DNA of 64,000 nt, from positions 890,643 through 954,642 of the forward strand of contig NZ_KQ955209.1 of assembly GCF_001546115.1 (NCBI RefSeq), given 5' to 3'. A program made the translations under genes and the position numbers. The notes under the pieces were generated by a model. It was not told where the DNA came from, made no database searches, and saw nothing but the letters and a program-made list of their open reading frames with translations. This stretch comes from Paracoccus aminovorans. GTDB taxonomy: Bacteria; Pseudomonadota; Alphaproteobacteria; Rhodobacterales; Rhodobacteraceae. Shown piece by piece: positions 9,232 to 17,640 of the stretch. Position 1 is the first letter of the stretch; each line of letters starts with the position of its first letter.

Positions 9232-11103
9232 ATGCCACGCAAGACCGTGCGCCTGACCATGGCCCAAGCCCTTGTTCGTTACCTTTGCAACCAGTTCACC
9301 GAGATCAAGGGCGCGCGTGTCCCGCTGTTCGCGGGCGTCTTCGGCATCTTCGGGCATGGCAACGTGACCTGCCTGTCCGAGGCGCTGGAACAGGTGCAGG
9401 ACGAGCTGCCGACCTGGCGCGGCCAGAATGAACAGTCCATGGCACTGGCGGCCATCGGCTTCGCCAAGGCCAATCGTCGCCGCCAACTGATGGTCGCCGC
9501 GACCTCGATTGGACCGGGGGCGCTGAACATGGTGACGGCGGCAGGCGTGGCCATGGCGAACCGGCTGCCGGTGCTGCTGATTGCCGGCGACACCTTCGCG
9601 AATCGCCTGCCCGATCCGGTGTTGCAGCAGGTCGAGCATTTCGGCGACCCGACCATCACCGCCAACGATGCCTTCAAATCGGTCGTGCGCTACTGGGACC
9701 GCATCACGCTGCCCGAGCAGCTGATCCAGTCGCTGCCGCAGGCCGTGGCGACCATGCTGGACCCCGCCGATTGCGGCCCGGCCTTTATCGGGCTGGCGCA
9801 GGACACGCAGGAATTGGCCTATGACTATCCCGAGGTGTTCTTCGAGCCGCGCGTCTGGGCCATCCCGCGCCCGCGTCCCGACCGCGATGCGGTCGCGGCG
9901 GCGGCCGAGCTGCTGAAAACGGCCAAGAAACCGCTGATCATTTCAGGCGGCGGCGTGCGCTATTCGCTGGCCGAGGGGGCCCTGGCCGATTTCGCCGCCA
10001 AACGCGGTATTCCGGTGGTCGAGACCATCGCCGGCAAGGGCGCGCTGACCCATGACCACCCGGTCCATGCCGGGCCCATCGGCATCGTCGGCTCGACCTC
10101 GGCCAATGCGCTGGCGAAAGAGGCCGACGTGATCCTCGCCATCGGCACCCGATTGCAGGATTTCACCACCGGTTCCTGGACGGCCTTCGCCGAGGATGCG
10201 CAATTCATCTCGGTCAACGCGGCGCGCTTCGATGCCGTCAAGCACCGATCGCTGGCCGTGGTCGGCGATGCTCTGGAAACCATCGGCGAGCTGGACGCGG
10301 CGCTTGGCGGTTGGGCCGCCGATGCCGGGCTGATGAAGCGGGCCAAGGACCTGTTCGCCGAATGGAACAAGCTGCTGGACGATCATCAGGCGCCGACCAA
10401 CGAACTGGTGCCGTCCTATGCGCAGGTTGTCGGCGTGCTGAACAAGGTCGCAGGGCCGAACGACACGCTGATCGCCGCGGCGGGCGGCACGCCGGGCGAG
10501 GTGACCAAGGGCTGGCGGGTCAAGAACCCGAACACCTTCGATTGCGAATTCGGCTTTTCCTGCATGGGCTACGAGATCGCCGCCGGCTGGGGCTGCGCCA
10601 TGGCGCAGGAGGGGCCGGGTGCGACCGGCGGCACGCCCATCGTCATGCTGGGCGACGGCACCTACATGATGATGAACTCGGACATCTATTCGGCGGCGCT
10701 GACCGGGCACAAGATGGTCGTGGTCGTCTGCGACAATGGTGGCTTCGCGGTCATCAACCGGCTTCAGCAGGCCAAGGGCGTGCCGGGCTTCAACAACCTG
10801 CTGGCCGATTGCCGGATCCAGAACCGCGACAACCCGCTGCATGTCGATTTCGTGAAACATGCCGAGGCGATGGGCGCCCGCGCCGTCAAGGCCGAAAGCC
10901 TGGCCGATCTGGAGGGCGCGATGCAGGATGCACTGGCCCATGACGGGGTGACGGTGATCTCGATCGTCTCGGACGCCTGGAAATGGGTGCCGGGGGATGC
11001 GGATTGGGATGTCGGGGTGCCCGAGATCTCGAATTTCGAAACCGTCCGCGCCGCCCGTGCGGCGCAGGAAAAGATCCGCGAAGCGCAGCGCCTGGGTGTG
11101 TAA
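9232..11103 (+). CDS. iolD: 3D-(3,5/4)-trihydroxycyclohexane-1,2-dione acylhydrolase
   Basis: 623-residue thiamine-diphosphate enzyme that opens the ring of the inositol-derived diketone to 5-deoxyglucuronate. The N-terminal ThDP domain has the cofactor-activating Glu67 (GQNEQSMA). The C-terminal ThDP domain has the GDG motif at 474-476 (LGDGTYMMMNSDIYSA). The start is ATG 9232, directly after a GGAGGAGG ribosome site at 9220-9227; the frame stays open far upstream but into iolG. It is followed with no gap by iolE. Confidence 0.95.
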   Translation: MPRKTVRLTMAQALVRYLCNQFTEIKGARVPLFAGVFGIFGHGNVTCLSEALEQVQDELPTWRGQNEQSMALAAIGFAKANRRRQLMVAATSIGPGALNMVTAAGVAMANRLPVLLIAGDTFANRLPDPVLQQVEHFGDPTITANDAFKSVVRYWDRITLPEQLIQSLPQAVATMLDPADCGPAFIGLAQDTQELAYDYPEVFFEPRVWAIPRPRPDRDAVAAAAELLKTAKKPLIISGGGVRYSLAEGALADFAAKRGIPVVETIAGKGALTHDHPVHAGPIGIVGSTSANALAKEADVILAIGTRLQDFTTGSWTAFAEDAQFISVNAARFDAVKHRSLAVVGDALETIGELDAALGGWAADAGLMKRAKDLFAEWNKLLDDHQAPTNELVPSYAQVVGVLNKVAGPNDTLIAAAGGTPGEVTKGWRVKNPNTFDCEFGFSCMGYEIAAGWGCAMAQEGPGATGGTPIVMLGDGTYMMMNSDIYSAALTGHKMVVVVCDNGGFAVINRLQQAKGVPGFNNLLADCRIQNRDNPLHVDFVKHAEAMGARAVKAESLADLEGAMQDALAHDGVTVISIVSDAWKWVPGDADWDVGVPEISNFETVRAARAAQEKIREAQRLGV

Positions 11104-11997
11104 ATGAAAGCAAAACTTGGCATCGCACCCATCGCGTGGTGGAACGACGACTTGGCCGAACTGTCCGATGACGTCAGCCTTGAGGAATGCCTGCGGCAGG
11201 CCTCCGAGGCAGGCTTCACCGGCATGGAGACGGGACGACGTTTCCCGATGGACATGGCCGAACTGGGGCCGATCCTCGACCGTTTCGGGATCTCGGTCTG
11301 CGGCGGCTGGTTCTCTGGCCTGCTGCTGGACGGCGATATCGAGGCGGAAAAGGACCGCATCGCGCAGCAGATGGCGTTCTTCATCGCGGCGCAAGCGCCC
11401 TGCATCGTCTATGGCGAAACCGCGCGTTCCATCCAGGGCGTGCGTTCCGCTCCCCTGGCCACCAAGCCGAAGCTGACCGAGCCCGAGATGGCCGCCTATG
11501 GCCGCAAGATCAGCGATTTCGCCGATTGGTGCGCTGGGCAGGGGATGCCGATCTCGTATCACCATCACATGGCGGCAGCGGTCGAGACCGAAGAGGAACT
11601 GGACCTGCTGATGAAGCACTCATCCGTGCCGCTGCTGTTCGATGCGGGCCACATGGCCTTTGCCGGCGGCGACGTGATGCGGGTGATCGACAACCACCAT
11701 TCCCGCATCAGCCATGTTCATACCAAGGACATCCGCCGCGCGGTCGTGGACGGGCTGGACCGGACGCGCGAAAGCTTCCTCGATGCGGTGATCAAGGGTG
11801 CTTTCACCGTTCCAGGCGATGGCTCGCTGGATTTTGAGGCTATCGTCAAAGCATTGGCGGCCAAGGGCTATGAGGGCTGGTTCGTGGTCGAGGCCGAGCA
11901 GGATCCCGTTGCCAATCCTCCGCTGGAGATGGCGAAAAAGGGGCACAAGGAACTGCTGCGCGTGATGGCGGCGGCAGATTACGAGGTGGTGAAATGA
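11104..11997 (+). CDS. iolE: Inosose dehydratase
   Basis: 297-residue TIM-barrel metal enzyme of the AP endonuclease family 2 fold. It dehydrates scyllo-inosose to the diketone used by IolD. The N-terminus MKAKLGIAPIAWWNDDL is characteristic of IolE, and metal-binding acidic/His stretches follow (YHHHMAAAVET, LFDAGHMAF, SHVHTKDIR, VVEAEQDP). The ATG follows iolD's TAA directly, and its stop overlaps the next start by 4 bp, so it is within the iolD operon. Confidence 0.94.
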   Translation: MKAKLGIAPIAWWNDDLAELSDDVSLEECLRQASEAGFTGMETGRRFPMDMAELGPILDRFGISVCGGWFSGLLLDGDIEAEKDRIAQQMAFFIAAQAPCIVYGETARSIQGVRSAPLATKPKLTEPEMAAYGRKISDFADWCAGQGMPISYHHHMAAAVETEEELDLLMKHSSVPLLFDAGHMAFAGGDVMRVIDNHHSRISHVHTKDIRRAVVDGLDRTRESFLDAVIKGAFTVPGDGSLDFEAIVKALAAKGYEGWFVVEAEQDPVANPPLEMAKKGHKELLRVMAAADYEVVK

Positions 11998-12806
11998 ACC
12001 GCATTGATGGAAAGATCGCCGTCGTCACCGGCGGCACGCAGGGGCTTGGCGCGGCCATCGCGCGGCTCTTTGCCGAAGCGGGCGCGGCGGGCGTCGTGAC
12101 CGTCGGCCGGAGTGTCGAGAAGGGGCAGGCGGTCGCGACCGAAATCACGGCGGCGACCGGCGTTCCGGTCGAGATGGTCGCCGCTGACCTGGGCAGGATC
12201 GAGGATGTGCAGACCATCATCCCCGCCGCCGACAAGCGTTTTGGCCGCGTGGACATTCTGGTCAACGCCGCCGGCCTGACCGACCGCGGCAACCTGCTGA
12301 ACACCACGCCCGAGCTGTTCGACCGCATGTTCGCGGTCAACACCCGCGCGCCGTTCTTCCTGATGCAGGACGCGGCCAAGGTGATGACCCGCGACGGGAT
12401 CGAGGGTCGCATCGTCAATATCGGTTCGATGTCCGCGCTGGTGGGCCAGCCCTTCCTCGCACCCTATGCGGGTTCCAAGGGGGCCTTGGCGACGCTGACC
12501 CGCCATGCTGGTTTTGCGCTGATGCGGCACCGGATCCATGTAAACCAGCTCGATATCGGCTGGATGAACTCGGACCACGAACGCGCGCTGGTGCTGTCGG
12601 AAACCGGTGATCCCGATTTCATCGACCGCGCGGCGGCGCAGAAACCCTTTGGTCGCATCCTCGACCCGAAGGAAGTCGCGCGCGCCGCCCTGTGGATGGC
12701 CTCCGATGACAGCGGCATGATGACCGGGGCGGTGATCCCCTTCGACCAGTCCGTCCATGGCGGCTATGACGACGCGCCGGTCCCTGCGGCAAAACTGGAG
12801 GCATGA
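11994..12806 (+). CDS. Short-chain dehydrogenase/reductase
   Basis: 270-residue classical SDR, NAD(P)-dependent. The coenzyme motif TGGTQGLG is at residues 12-19, NAAG at 91-94, the catalytic Ser at 145/147, and Tyr158-x3-Lys162 in YAGSK. It overlaps both neighbours by 4 bp, so it is embedded in the inositol operon. It probably oxidises or reduces a cyclic polyol or keto-inositol. Not part of the core iol pathway; it may handle another inositol isomer. Confidence 0.87.
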   Translation: MNRIDGKIAVVTGGTQGLGAAIARLFAEAGAAGVVTVGRSVEKGQAVATEITAATGVPVEMVAADLGRIEDVQTIIPAADKRFGRVDILVNAAGLTDRGNLLNTTPELFDRMFAVNTRAPFFLMQDAAKVMTRDGIEGRIVNIGSMSALVGQPFLAPYAGSKGALATLTRHAGFALMRHRIHVNQLDIGWMNSDHERALVLSETGDPDFIDRAAAQKPFGRILDPKEVARAALWMASDDSGMMTGAVIPFDQSVHGGYDDAPVPAAKLEA

Positions 12807-13867
12807 CGATGCAGACCATCAAGGGGCCAGGCGTCTTCCTGGCCCAGTTCGCGGCCGATGACGCGCCCTACAACTCGCTGCCCAGCCTGGCGAAATGGGC
12901 GGCCGACAAGGGCTTCAAGGGCGTCCAGATCCCGACCTGGGACACGCGCCTGATCGACATGAAACAGGCCGCCGAAAGTGATGCCTATTGCGACGAGATC
13001 AAGGGGCTCCTGGCCGACAACGGGCTCCAGATCACCGAGTTCGCCTCGCATATCACCGGCCAGCTGGTGGCGGTGCATCCGGCGCATGATGTCATCATGG
13101 ACAGCTTCGCGCCCGAGCCTGTGCGCGGCAACCTGACCGCGCGCCGCGCTTGGGCCGAGGAGCAGCTGCGTTTTGCCGCCCGCGCCTCGCAGCGGCTGGG
13201 GATCGACCGGCACGTGACCTTCTCGGGCGCGCTGCTTTGGCCTTACCTTTACCCCTATCCGCAATGGCCCGAAGGACTGGTCGAGGAAGGCTTCGAGGAA
13301 CTGGCGAAACGCTGGACGCCGATCCTGGATGATTTCGACGCCCATGGCGTGGATGTCTGCTATGAAATCCATCCCTGCGAGGACCTGCATGACGGCCATT
13401 CGTGGGAATATTTCCTTGCGAAGGTCAAAAATCACCCCCGCGCCAACCTGATGTATGATCCCAGCCATTTCGTGCTGCAGGCGCTGGATTATCTGGCCTT
13501 CATCGACCACTATCACGACCGCATCAAGACCTTCCACGTCAAGGATGCCGAGTTCCGACCCGACGGCAAGTCCGGCGCCTATGGCGGCTATCAGCCTTGG
13601 AGCAAGCGCGCCGGCCGCTTCCGCTCGCCCGGCGACGGGCAGGTCGATTTCGGGGCGATCTTCACCAAGCTGACCACCCATGGCTTCGACGGCTGGGCGG
13701 TGTTGGAATGGGAATGCTTCGTCAAGAACCCCGAGGACGGCGCCCGCGAAGGCGCGCAGTTCATCGCGGACCACATCATCCGGGTGTCGGACCGCGCCTT
13801 TGACGATTTCGTGAAATCCGGCGCCAATCGCGGCGCAAACCGGGCGATGCTCGGACTGGAGGAATGA
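12803..13867 (+). CDS. Sugar phosphate isomerase/epimerase family TIM-barrel protein
   Basis: 354 residues of the xylose-isomerase-like TIM-barrel fold shared with inosose isomerase IolI and tagatose epimerases. Metal-site residues sit in CYEIHPCEDLHDG, LMYDPSHFVLQ, FHVKDAEF and VLEWECFVKN. A ribosome site (GGAGGC) lies inside the end of the previous gene. Within the inositol operon it most likely interconverts inosose isomers or epimerises a polyol ketone. It is longer than IolI (about 280) and is probably a different subfamily. Confidence 0.85.
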   Translation: MTMQTIKGPGVFLAQFAADDAPYNSLPSLAKWAADKGFKGVQIPTWDTRLIDMKQAAESDAYCDEIKGLLADNGLQITEFASHITGQLVAVHPAHDVIMDSFAPEPVRGNLTARRAWAEEQLRFAARASQRLGIDRHVTFSGALLWPYLYPYPQWPEGLVEEGFEELAKRWTPILDDFDAHGVDVCYEIHPCEDLHDGHSWEYFLAKVKNHPRANLMYDPSHFVLQALDYLAFIDHYHDRIKTFHVKDAEFRPDGKSGAYGGYQPWSKRAGRFRSPGDGQVDFGAIFTKLTTHGFDGWAVLEWECFVKNPEDGAREGAQFIADHIIRVSDRAFDDFVKSGANRGANRAMLGLEE

Positions 13868-15018
13868 CCATGTTGCGTCTTGGAATGGTGGGCGGCGGGC
13901 AGGGCGCCTATATCGGCAATATCCATCGCCTCGCCTCGCGGCTGGACGGGCAATGGCAGTTGGTGGCAGGGGCATTCGACGTCGATCCCGAGCGTGGCCG
14001 CGCCTTCGCGATCTCGCAAGGGCTGGACCCCGCCCGCAGCTATGGCACTTATGAGGAACTGATCGCAGGCGAGGCGGGGCGGGAGGACCGGGTGGACGCC
14101 GTGGCGATCTGCACGCCGAACTTCACCCATTACCCGATCGCCAAGGCGCTGATCGAGGCGGGTTTCGACGTGATCTGCGAAAAGCCCCTGACAGCGACGC
14201 TGGAAGATGCCGTGGCGCTGGAAAAGCTGGCGCGCGAAAGCGGCCGCTTTGTCGGCGTGACCTATACCTATTCCGGCTATCCGATCGTGCATGAGGCTCG
14301 CGTCCGCATCGCCCGCGGCGAATTGGGTGCGATCCGCACGGTGCAGGTCGAATATCCGCTGGAATGGATGGCGACCGCCATCGAGCAGTCGGGCAATGCC
14401 CAGGCCGCCTGGCGCACCGATCCCAAAAAGAATGGCCGCGGCGGCTCTATCGGCGACATCGGCACCCATGCCTATCACCTGGCGGGCTTCGTCACCGGGC
14501 TGAAGCTGGACAGCCTGACCGCCGATCTGGCCACCTTCGTGGGCGGCCGGGCCTTGGATGACAACGCCCATGTCATGATGCGCTATCAGGGCGGGGCGCG
14601 GGGCTTGCTGTGGTCCTCGCAGGTTGCCATCGGCAATTCCAACGGCGTGCGGCTGCGGGTCTTTGGCGAGAAGGGTTCGCTGCAATGGTTCCAGGAACAG
14701 CCGAACGAACTGGTCTTTACGCCGCTGGACGGTCGCGTCCAGATCATCAAGCGCGGCGCGGACGACCTTTCCGAAGACGCCAGGCTGCGCACCCGCACGC
14801 CGCCCGGCCATCCCGAGGGCTATCTGGAAGCCTTTGCCAACCTCTATGCCGGTTTCGCCGAGGCGATCCGCGCCCGGCAAGAAGAACGCGAGCCTAGCCT
14901 GCTGGGCCAGAACGTGCCGCTGGCCTATGATGGGCTGAAAGGCGTGGCCTTTGTCGAGGCGGTCGTGGACAGCCACGAGGCCGAGGGCCAGCCTTGGCTG
15001 ACGCCCGTGGCGGTCTGA
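13864..15018 (+). CDS. Gfo/Idh/MocA family oxidoreductase
   Basis: 384-residue NAD(P)-dependent dehydrogenase; last gene of the plus-strand inositol operon, overlapping the isomerase gene by 4 bp. It has the Rossmann start [18 protein letters not shown] in [14 protein letters not shown], and a catalytic stretch [16 protein letters not shown] with Asp/His. It is one of three members of this family within 12 kb, which suggests the cluster handles several inositol isomers or a polyol derivative. A GC hairpin follows the stop. Confidence 0.88.
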   Translation: MTMLRLGMVGGGQGAYIGNIHRLASRLDGQWQLVAGAFDVDPERGRAFAISQGLDPARSYGTYEELIAGEAGREDRVDAVAICTPNFTHYPIAKALIEAGFDVICEKPLTATLEDAVALEKLARESGRFVGVTYTYSGYPIVHEARVRIARGELGAIRTVQVEYPLEWMATAIEQSGNAQAAWRTDPKKNGRGGSIGDIGTHAYHLAGFVTGLKLDSLTADLATFVGGRALDDNAHVMMRYQGGARGLLWSSQVAIGNSNGVRLRVFGEKGSLQWFQEQPNELVFTPLDGRVQIIKRGADDLSEDARLRTRTPPGHPEGYLEAFANLYAGFAEAIRARQEEREPSLLGQNVPLAYDGLKGVAFVEAVVDSHEAEGQPWLTPVAV

Positions 15019-15023
15019 CTTTT

Positions 15024-15044
15024 GCGGCCCCCACCAGGGGCCGC
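15024..15044 (+). terminator. Terminator-like hairpin after the inositol operon
   Basis: Perfect 8-bp stem (15024-15031 with 15037-15044, loop CACCA) starting 6 bp after the TGA of the last gene. No T-run follows, so termination efficiency is uncertain. Confidence 0.5.
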
Positions 15045-15124
15045 GTCTCGCAGATGCCAGAACTTAGGTGTTTGATCCCACGGTTTGATGGTGTGATCCT
15101 TTCTTTGGAATGGAAGGATGCCCT

Positions 15125-15367
15125 ATGGGACAAGTTCGTCACGGAAGCGCCGCGACCACGCACGCGATCCGAACTGCAATAATGAGGGCCCGCCCGCCAT
15201 CGGTCCGAGGGCTGGCCCGAATGATCGCACGCTTCGCTCGCGACGCTGAGCCGAGAACTGGACATCAACGCGAAGACGGTGGCGAAGTGGCGCAAGCGGA
15301 CGACCGTCGAGGATATGAAGACGGGGCCGAAGGAGCCACGATCCACGACACTGAGCGCGCAGGAATG
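15125..15367 (+). pseudogene. IS481-family transposase fragment (frameshifted)
   Basis: The frame opens with [19 protein letters not shown] and then shifts. The following frame reads [20 protein letters not shown] and ends LSAQE-stop near 15367. This is the N-terminal helix-turn-helix part of an IS481-type transposase. The catalytic domain is absent, so it is inactive debris. It begins about 100 bp past the inositol operon and marks the start of a patch of insertion-sequence remains. Confidence 0.72.
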
Positions 15368-15380
15368 AGGGCGCGAATGC

Positions 15381-15463
15381 CAATGGTTCGAATGACCGGC
15401 AAACGGATCCTGCTTCAGCACAGCCTCGGCTTGGGCGGCGAGCGCCGCAAAGCCCTTGCGCAT
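15381..15463 (-). pseudogene. IS66-family accessory protein (TnpB) fragment
   Basis: About 28 codons read [20 protein letters not shown] then FAGH, matching the start of the IS66 Orf2/TnpB protein. The usual continuation (LFVFRGRRG) is lost at 15380. A short inactive remnant on the opposite strand to the IS481 piece. Confidence 0.65.
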
Positions 15464-15717
15464 CTATGGACGCCTCCCGGATTGCAAGGCCATTCTGATC
15501 TGATTGCTGGCAGGCTTGCAGCCATCTATCCGGCCTCTGATTGCAGCACGTCCCTTAGCTGCGGGCCACCATGAGATCCGTTGAACCCTTCTCCCATCAT
15601 ATCGTCGAGCTCATGTCGCTCGATGCGCAAACCGGGTTGATCGGGTTCTGGTCTCGCTAGTCATGTCATCTCAGATTACTACCCTCGCAATTCCTTGATG
15701 CCGGTGCCCTTGGGGGT
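15464..15717. other. Non-coding debris between IS remnants
   Basis: No credible gene, RNA or complete inverted-repeat element is visible here. The stretch sits between the IS66 and IS110 fragments and is probably decayed mobile-element sequence. Confidence 0.5.
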
Positions 15718-15792
15718 TCAGGTCATCTTGTAGTCGGTTCCCTTGGTTATCATGGACCACATGATGCGCGCCATTTTGTTGGCGACAGCAAC
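15718..15792 (-). pseudogene. IS110-family transposase C-terminal fragment
   Basis: The last 24 codons of a frame ending in VANKMARIMWSMITKGTDY and a TGA, the conserved tail of IS110-type transposases. Upstream coding sequence is missing. An inactive remnant in the same patch. Confidence 0.6.
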
Positions 15793-16009
15793 CTGCCCGG
15801 CATCCATGACAGACGGAGCCGGCCCTTAGCTGCCGGTCGAGCCTCGCGCCTGGAAGCGCCGTTCGTGGCCCGAAGTGGACATTGAGCGATCTATCCGAAT
15901 GCTGCGCCGCGGCACTGGAGTGCCCCCACTGAAGTGGTCCACCTGGAGTGCCCCCACTGAAGTGGTCCACCCACTGGGATAGAAATATCCTGTTCAGGAG
16001 GACCATCAG

Positions 16010-16288
16010 ATGGCAGGCAAGCGAGACAAACCGGAAGACATCGTTCTGAAGCTTCGACAGATTGAAGTGCTTCATGGACAGGGAATGGCAATTTCCGACG
16101 CGGTGCGGCAGATCGGCGTGACCGAGCCGACGTATTATCGCTGGCGCAAGCAGTATGGCGGCATGAACCGGGATCAGCTGAAGCGTCTCAAGGAGCTTGA
16201 GGCGGAGAACCAGCGGTTGCGGCGCGCGGTGTCAGATCTGACCTTGGACAAGATGATCCTGAGCGAGGCTGCACGGGGAAACTTCTAA
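16010..16288 (+). CDS. IS3-family transposase OrfA
   Basis: 92-residue helix-turn-helix protein beginning MAGKRDKPEDIVLKLRQIEV, with a TEPTYYRWRKQYGG recognition region and a leucine-zipper-like tail (LKRLKELEAENQRLRRAV). It is preceded by a CAGGAGG ribosome site at about 15994-16000. Its reading frame ends just where the catalytic frame (-1) is open, the normal IS3 arrangement for making a fused OrfAB by frameshifting. The tail resembles the IS407 subgroup. Confidence 0.85.
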   Translation: MAGKRDKPEDIVLKLRQIEVLHGQGMAISDAVRQIGVTEPTYYRWRKQYGGMNRDQLKRLKELEAENQRLRRAVSDLTLDKMILSEAARGNF

Positions 16289-16320
16289 GCCCTTCGCGCC
16301 GTCGCCAGTGCATTGACCAT

Positions 16321-17136
16321 GTGCGGCAGGCGCTCGGCATATCCGAGCGCCGCGCCTGCCGCATCCTCGGGCAGCACCGCTCGACGCAACGCAAGGTTCC
16401 TTGCGGCGCCCCGGACGAAGAACGGCTGACGGAAGACATCATCACGCTCGCTCGCACCTACGGGCGATATGGCTATCGGATGATCACCGGATTGCTGAAC
16501 AACGCCGGTTGGCATGTAAATCATAAACGCGTGGAACGGATATGGCGGCGTGAAGGGCTGAAGGTCCCGCAAAAGCAGGCAAAGAAGGGTCGGCTCTGGT
16601 TGAACGACGGGTCCTGCGTCCGTCTCCGGCCGGAGCACCCGAACCACGTCTGGTCCTATGATTTCGTTCAGGACCGGACACATGACGGACGGCTGTTTCG
16701 GACGCTCAATATCATCGACGAATTCACGAAGGAGGCGCTGGTGATCCGTGTAAACCGCAGGCTCAATTCCACCGACGTAATCGACGCCCTGACGGATCTG
16801 TTCATCTTGCGTGGCCCGCCTGCGTTCATAAGGTCCGACAATGGCGCGGAATTCATTGCCAAGAAGGTGCAGGGCTGGATCGGCGCAGTTGGTGCCAAGA
16901 CCGCGTTCATCGAGCCGGGTTCACCCTGGGAGAACGGGTATTGCGAGAGCTTCAACGCTCGATTCCGCGACGAACTCCTGGATGCAGAAGTCTTCTATTC
17001 GCTCAGGGAGGCCCAGATCCTCATCGAGCGATGGCGCCGCCACTACAACACTGTCAGGCCGCACAGCTCCCTGGGATACCGCCCACCCGCACCGGAAGCC
17101 GTCATCCCAATAGACCAGCGGCCGACGATGCACTAA
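16321..17136 (+). CDS. IS3-family transposase OrfB (DDE integrase core)
   Basis: 271 residues from the first ATG; the frame is already open through the overlap with OrfA. The rve/DDE catalytic core is visible: Asp in VWSYDFVQD, Asp in RSDNGAEF, Glu in PWENGYCESFNARFRDELL. It appears intact, so the element could still be mobile. The last 85 or so codons are duplicated just downstream. Confidence 0.88.
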   Translation: MRQALGISERRACRILGQHRSTQRKVPCGAPDEERLTEDIITLARTYGRYGYRMITGLLNNAGWHVNHKRVERIWRREGLKVPQKQAKKGRLWLNDGSCVRLRPEHPNHVWSYDFVQDRTHDGRLFRTLNIIDEFTKEALVIRVNRRLNSTDVIDALTDLFILRGPPAFIRSDNGAEFIAKKVQGWIGAVGAKTAFIEPGSPWENGYCESFNARFRDELLDAEVFYSLREAQILIERWRRHYNTVRPHSSLGYRPPAPEAVIPIDQRPTMH

Positions 17137-17459
17137 CAATCAACCCGGACCACTCGGTGGGGGCAGTCCAGGCGCAGTTGGTGCCAAGACCGCGTTCATC
17201 GAGCCGGGTTCACCCTGGGAGAACGGGTATTGCGAGAGCTTCAACGCTCGATTCCGCGACGAACTCCTGGATGCAGAAGTCTTCTATTCGCTCAGGGAGG
17301 CCCAGATCCTCATCGAGCGATGGCGCCGCCACTACAACACTGTCAGGCCGCACAGCTCCCTGGGATACCGCCCACCCGCACCGGAAGCCGTCATCCCAAT
17401 AGACCAGCGGCCGACGATGCACTAACAATCAACCCGGACCACTCGGTGGGGGCAGTCCA
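16882..17459. repeat. 289-bp direct tandem repeat of the IS3 right end
   Basis: Bases 16882-17170 and 17171-17459 appear identical: orfB 3' end plus right inverted repeat. The second copy has no upstream transposase and is an inert IS end. Confidence 0.92.
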
Positions 17460-17520
17460 CGGCTGCCGCCACCTTTGCCTTGAAGGCCGGACTGTGGTTC
17501 CGGCGCGGTCGTCTTCCCAT
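17460..17520 (-). pseudogene. Second IS3-like OrfA, N-terminal remnant
   Basis: On the minus strand from CAT 17518-17520 the frame reads MGRRPRRNHSPAFKAKVAAA and is cut by the IS3 element at 17459. It is the typical start of another IS3-family OrfA. The rest is not found on the far side, so the insertion went with a deletion. Confidence 0.65.
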
Positions 17521-17640
17521 GGTCTTCTCCTCGCTCGCAGCATCATGCTGCCCAATCGCCGGGAAATTGATCCACTGGATCAATTTCTGGCTCGGCTCAT
17601 ACGCGGAAAATCCACTTATCCCGGCTGTTCAGATTTCCGG

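Larger units (their letters stand above)
15916..17459 (+). mobile_element. IS3-family element with partial tandem duplications at both ends
   Basis: A complete IS3-type copy spans 15944-17170. Its terminal repeats are related: left TGGAGTGCCCCCACTGAAGT, right (reverse complement) TGGACTGCCCCCACCGAGTG. It is flanked on the left by a 28-bp repeat of its own left end (15916-15943) and on the right by a second copy of its last 289 bp (17171-17459). No target duplication is evident at either pair of outer boundaries. It has landed in an older IS3-like element whose orfA start survives at 17460-17520. Confidence 0.8.
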
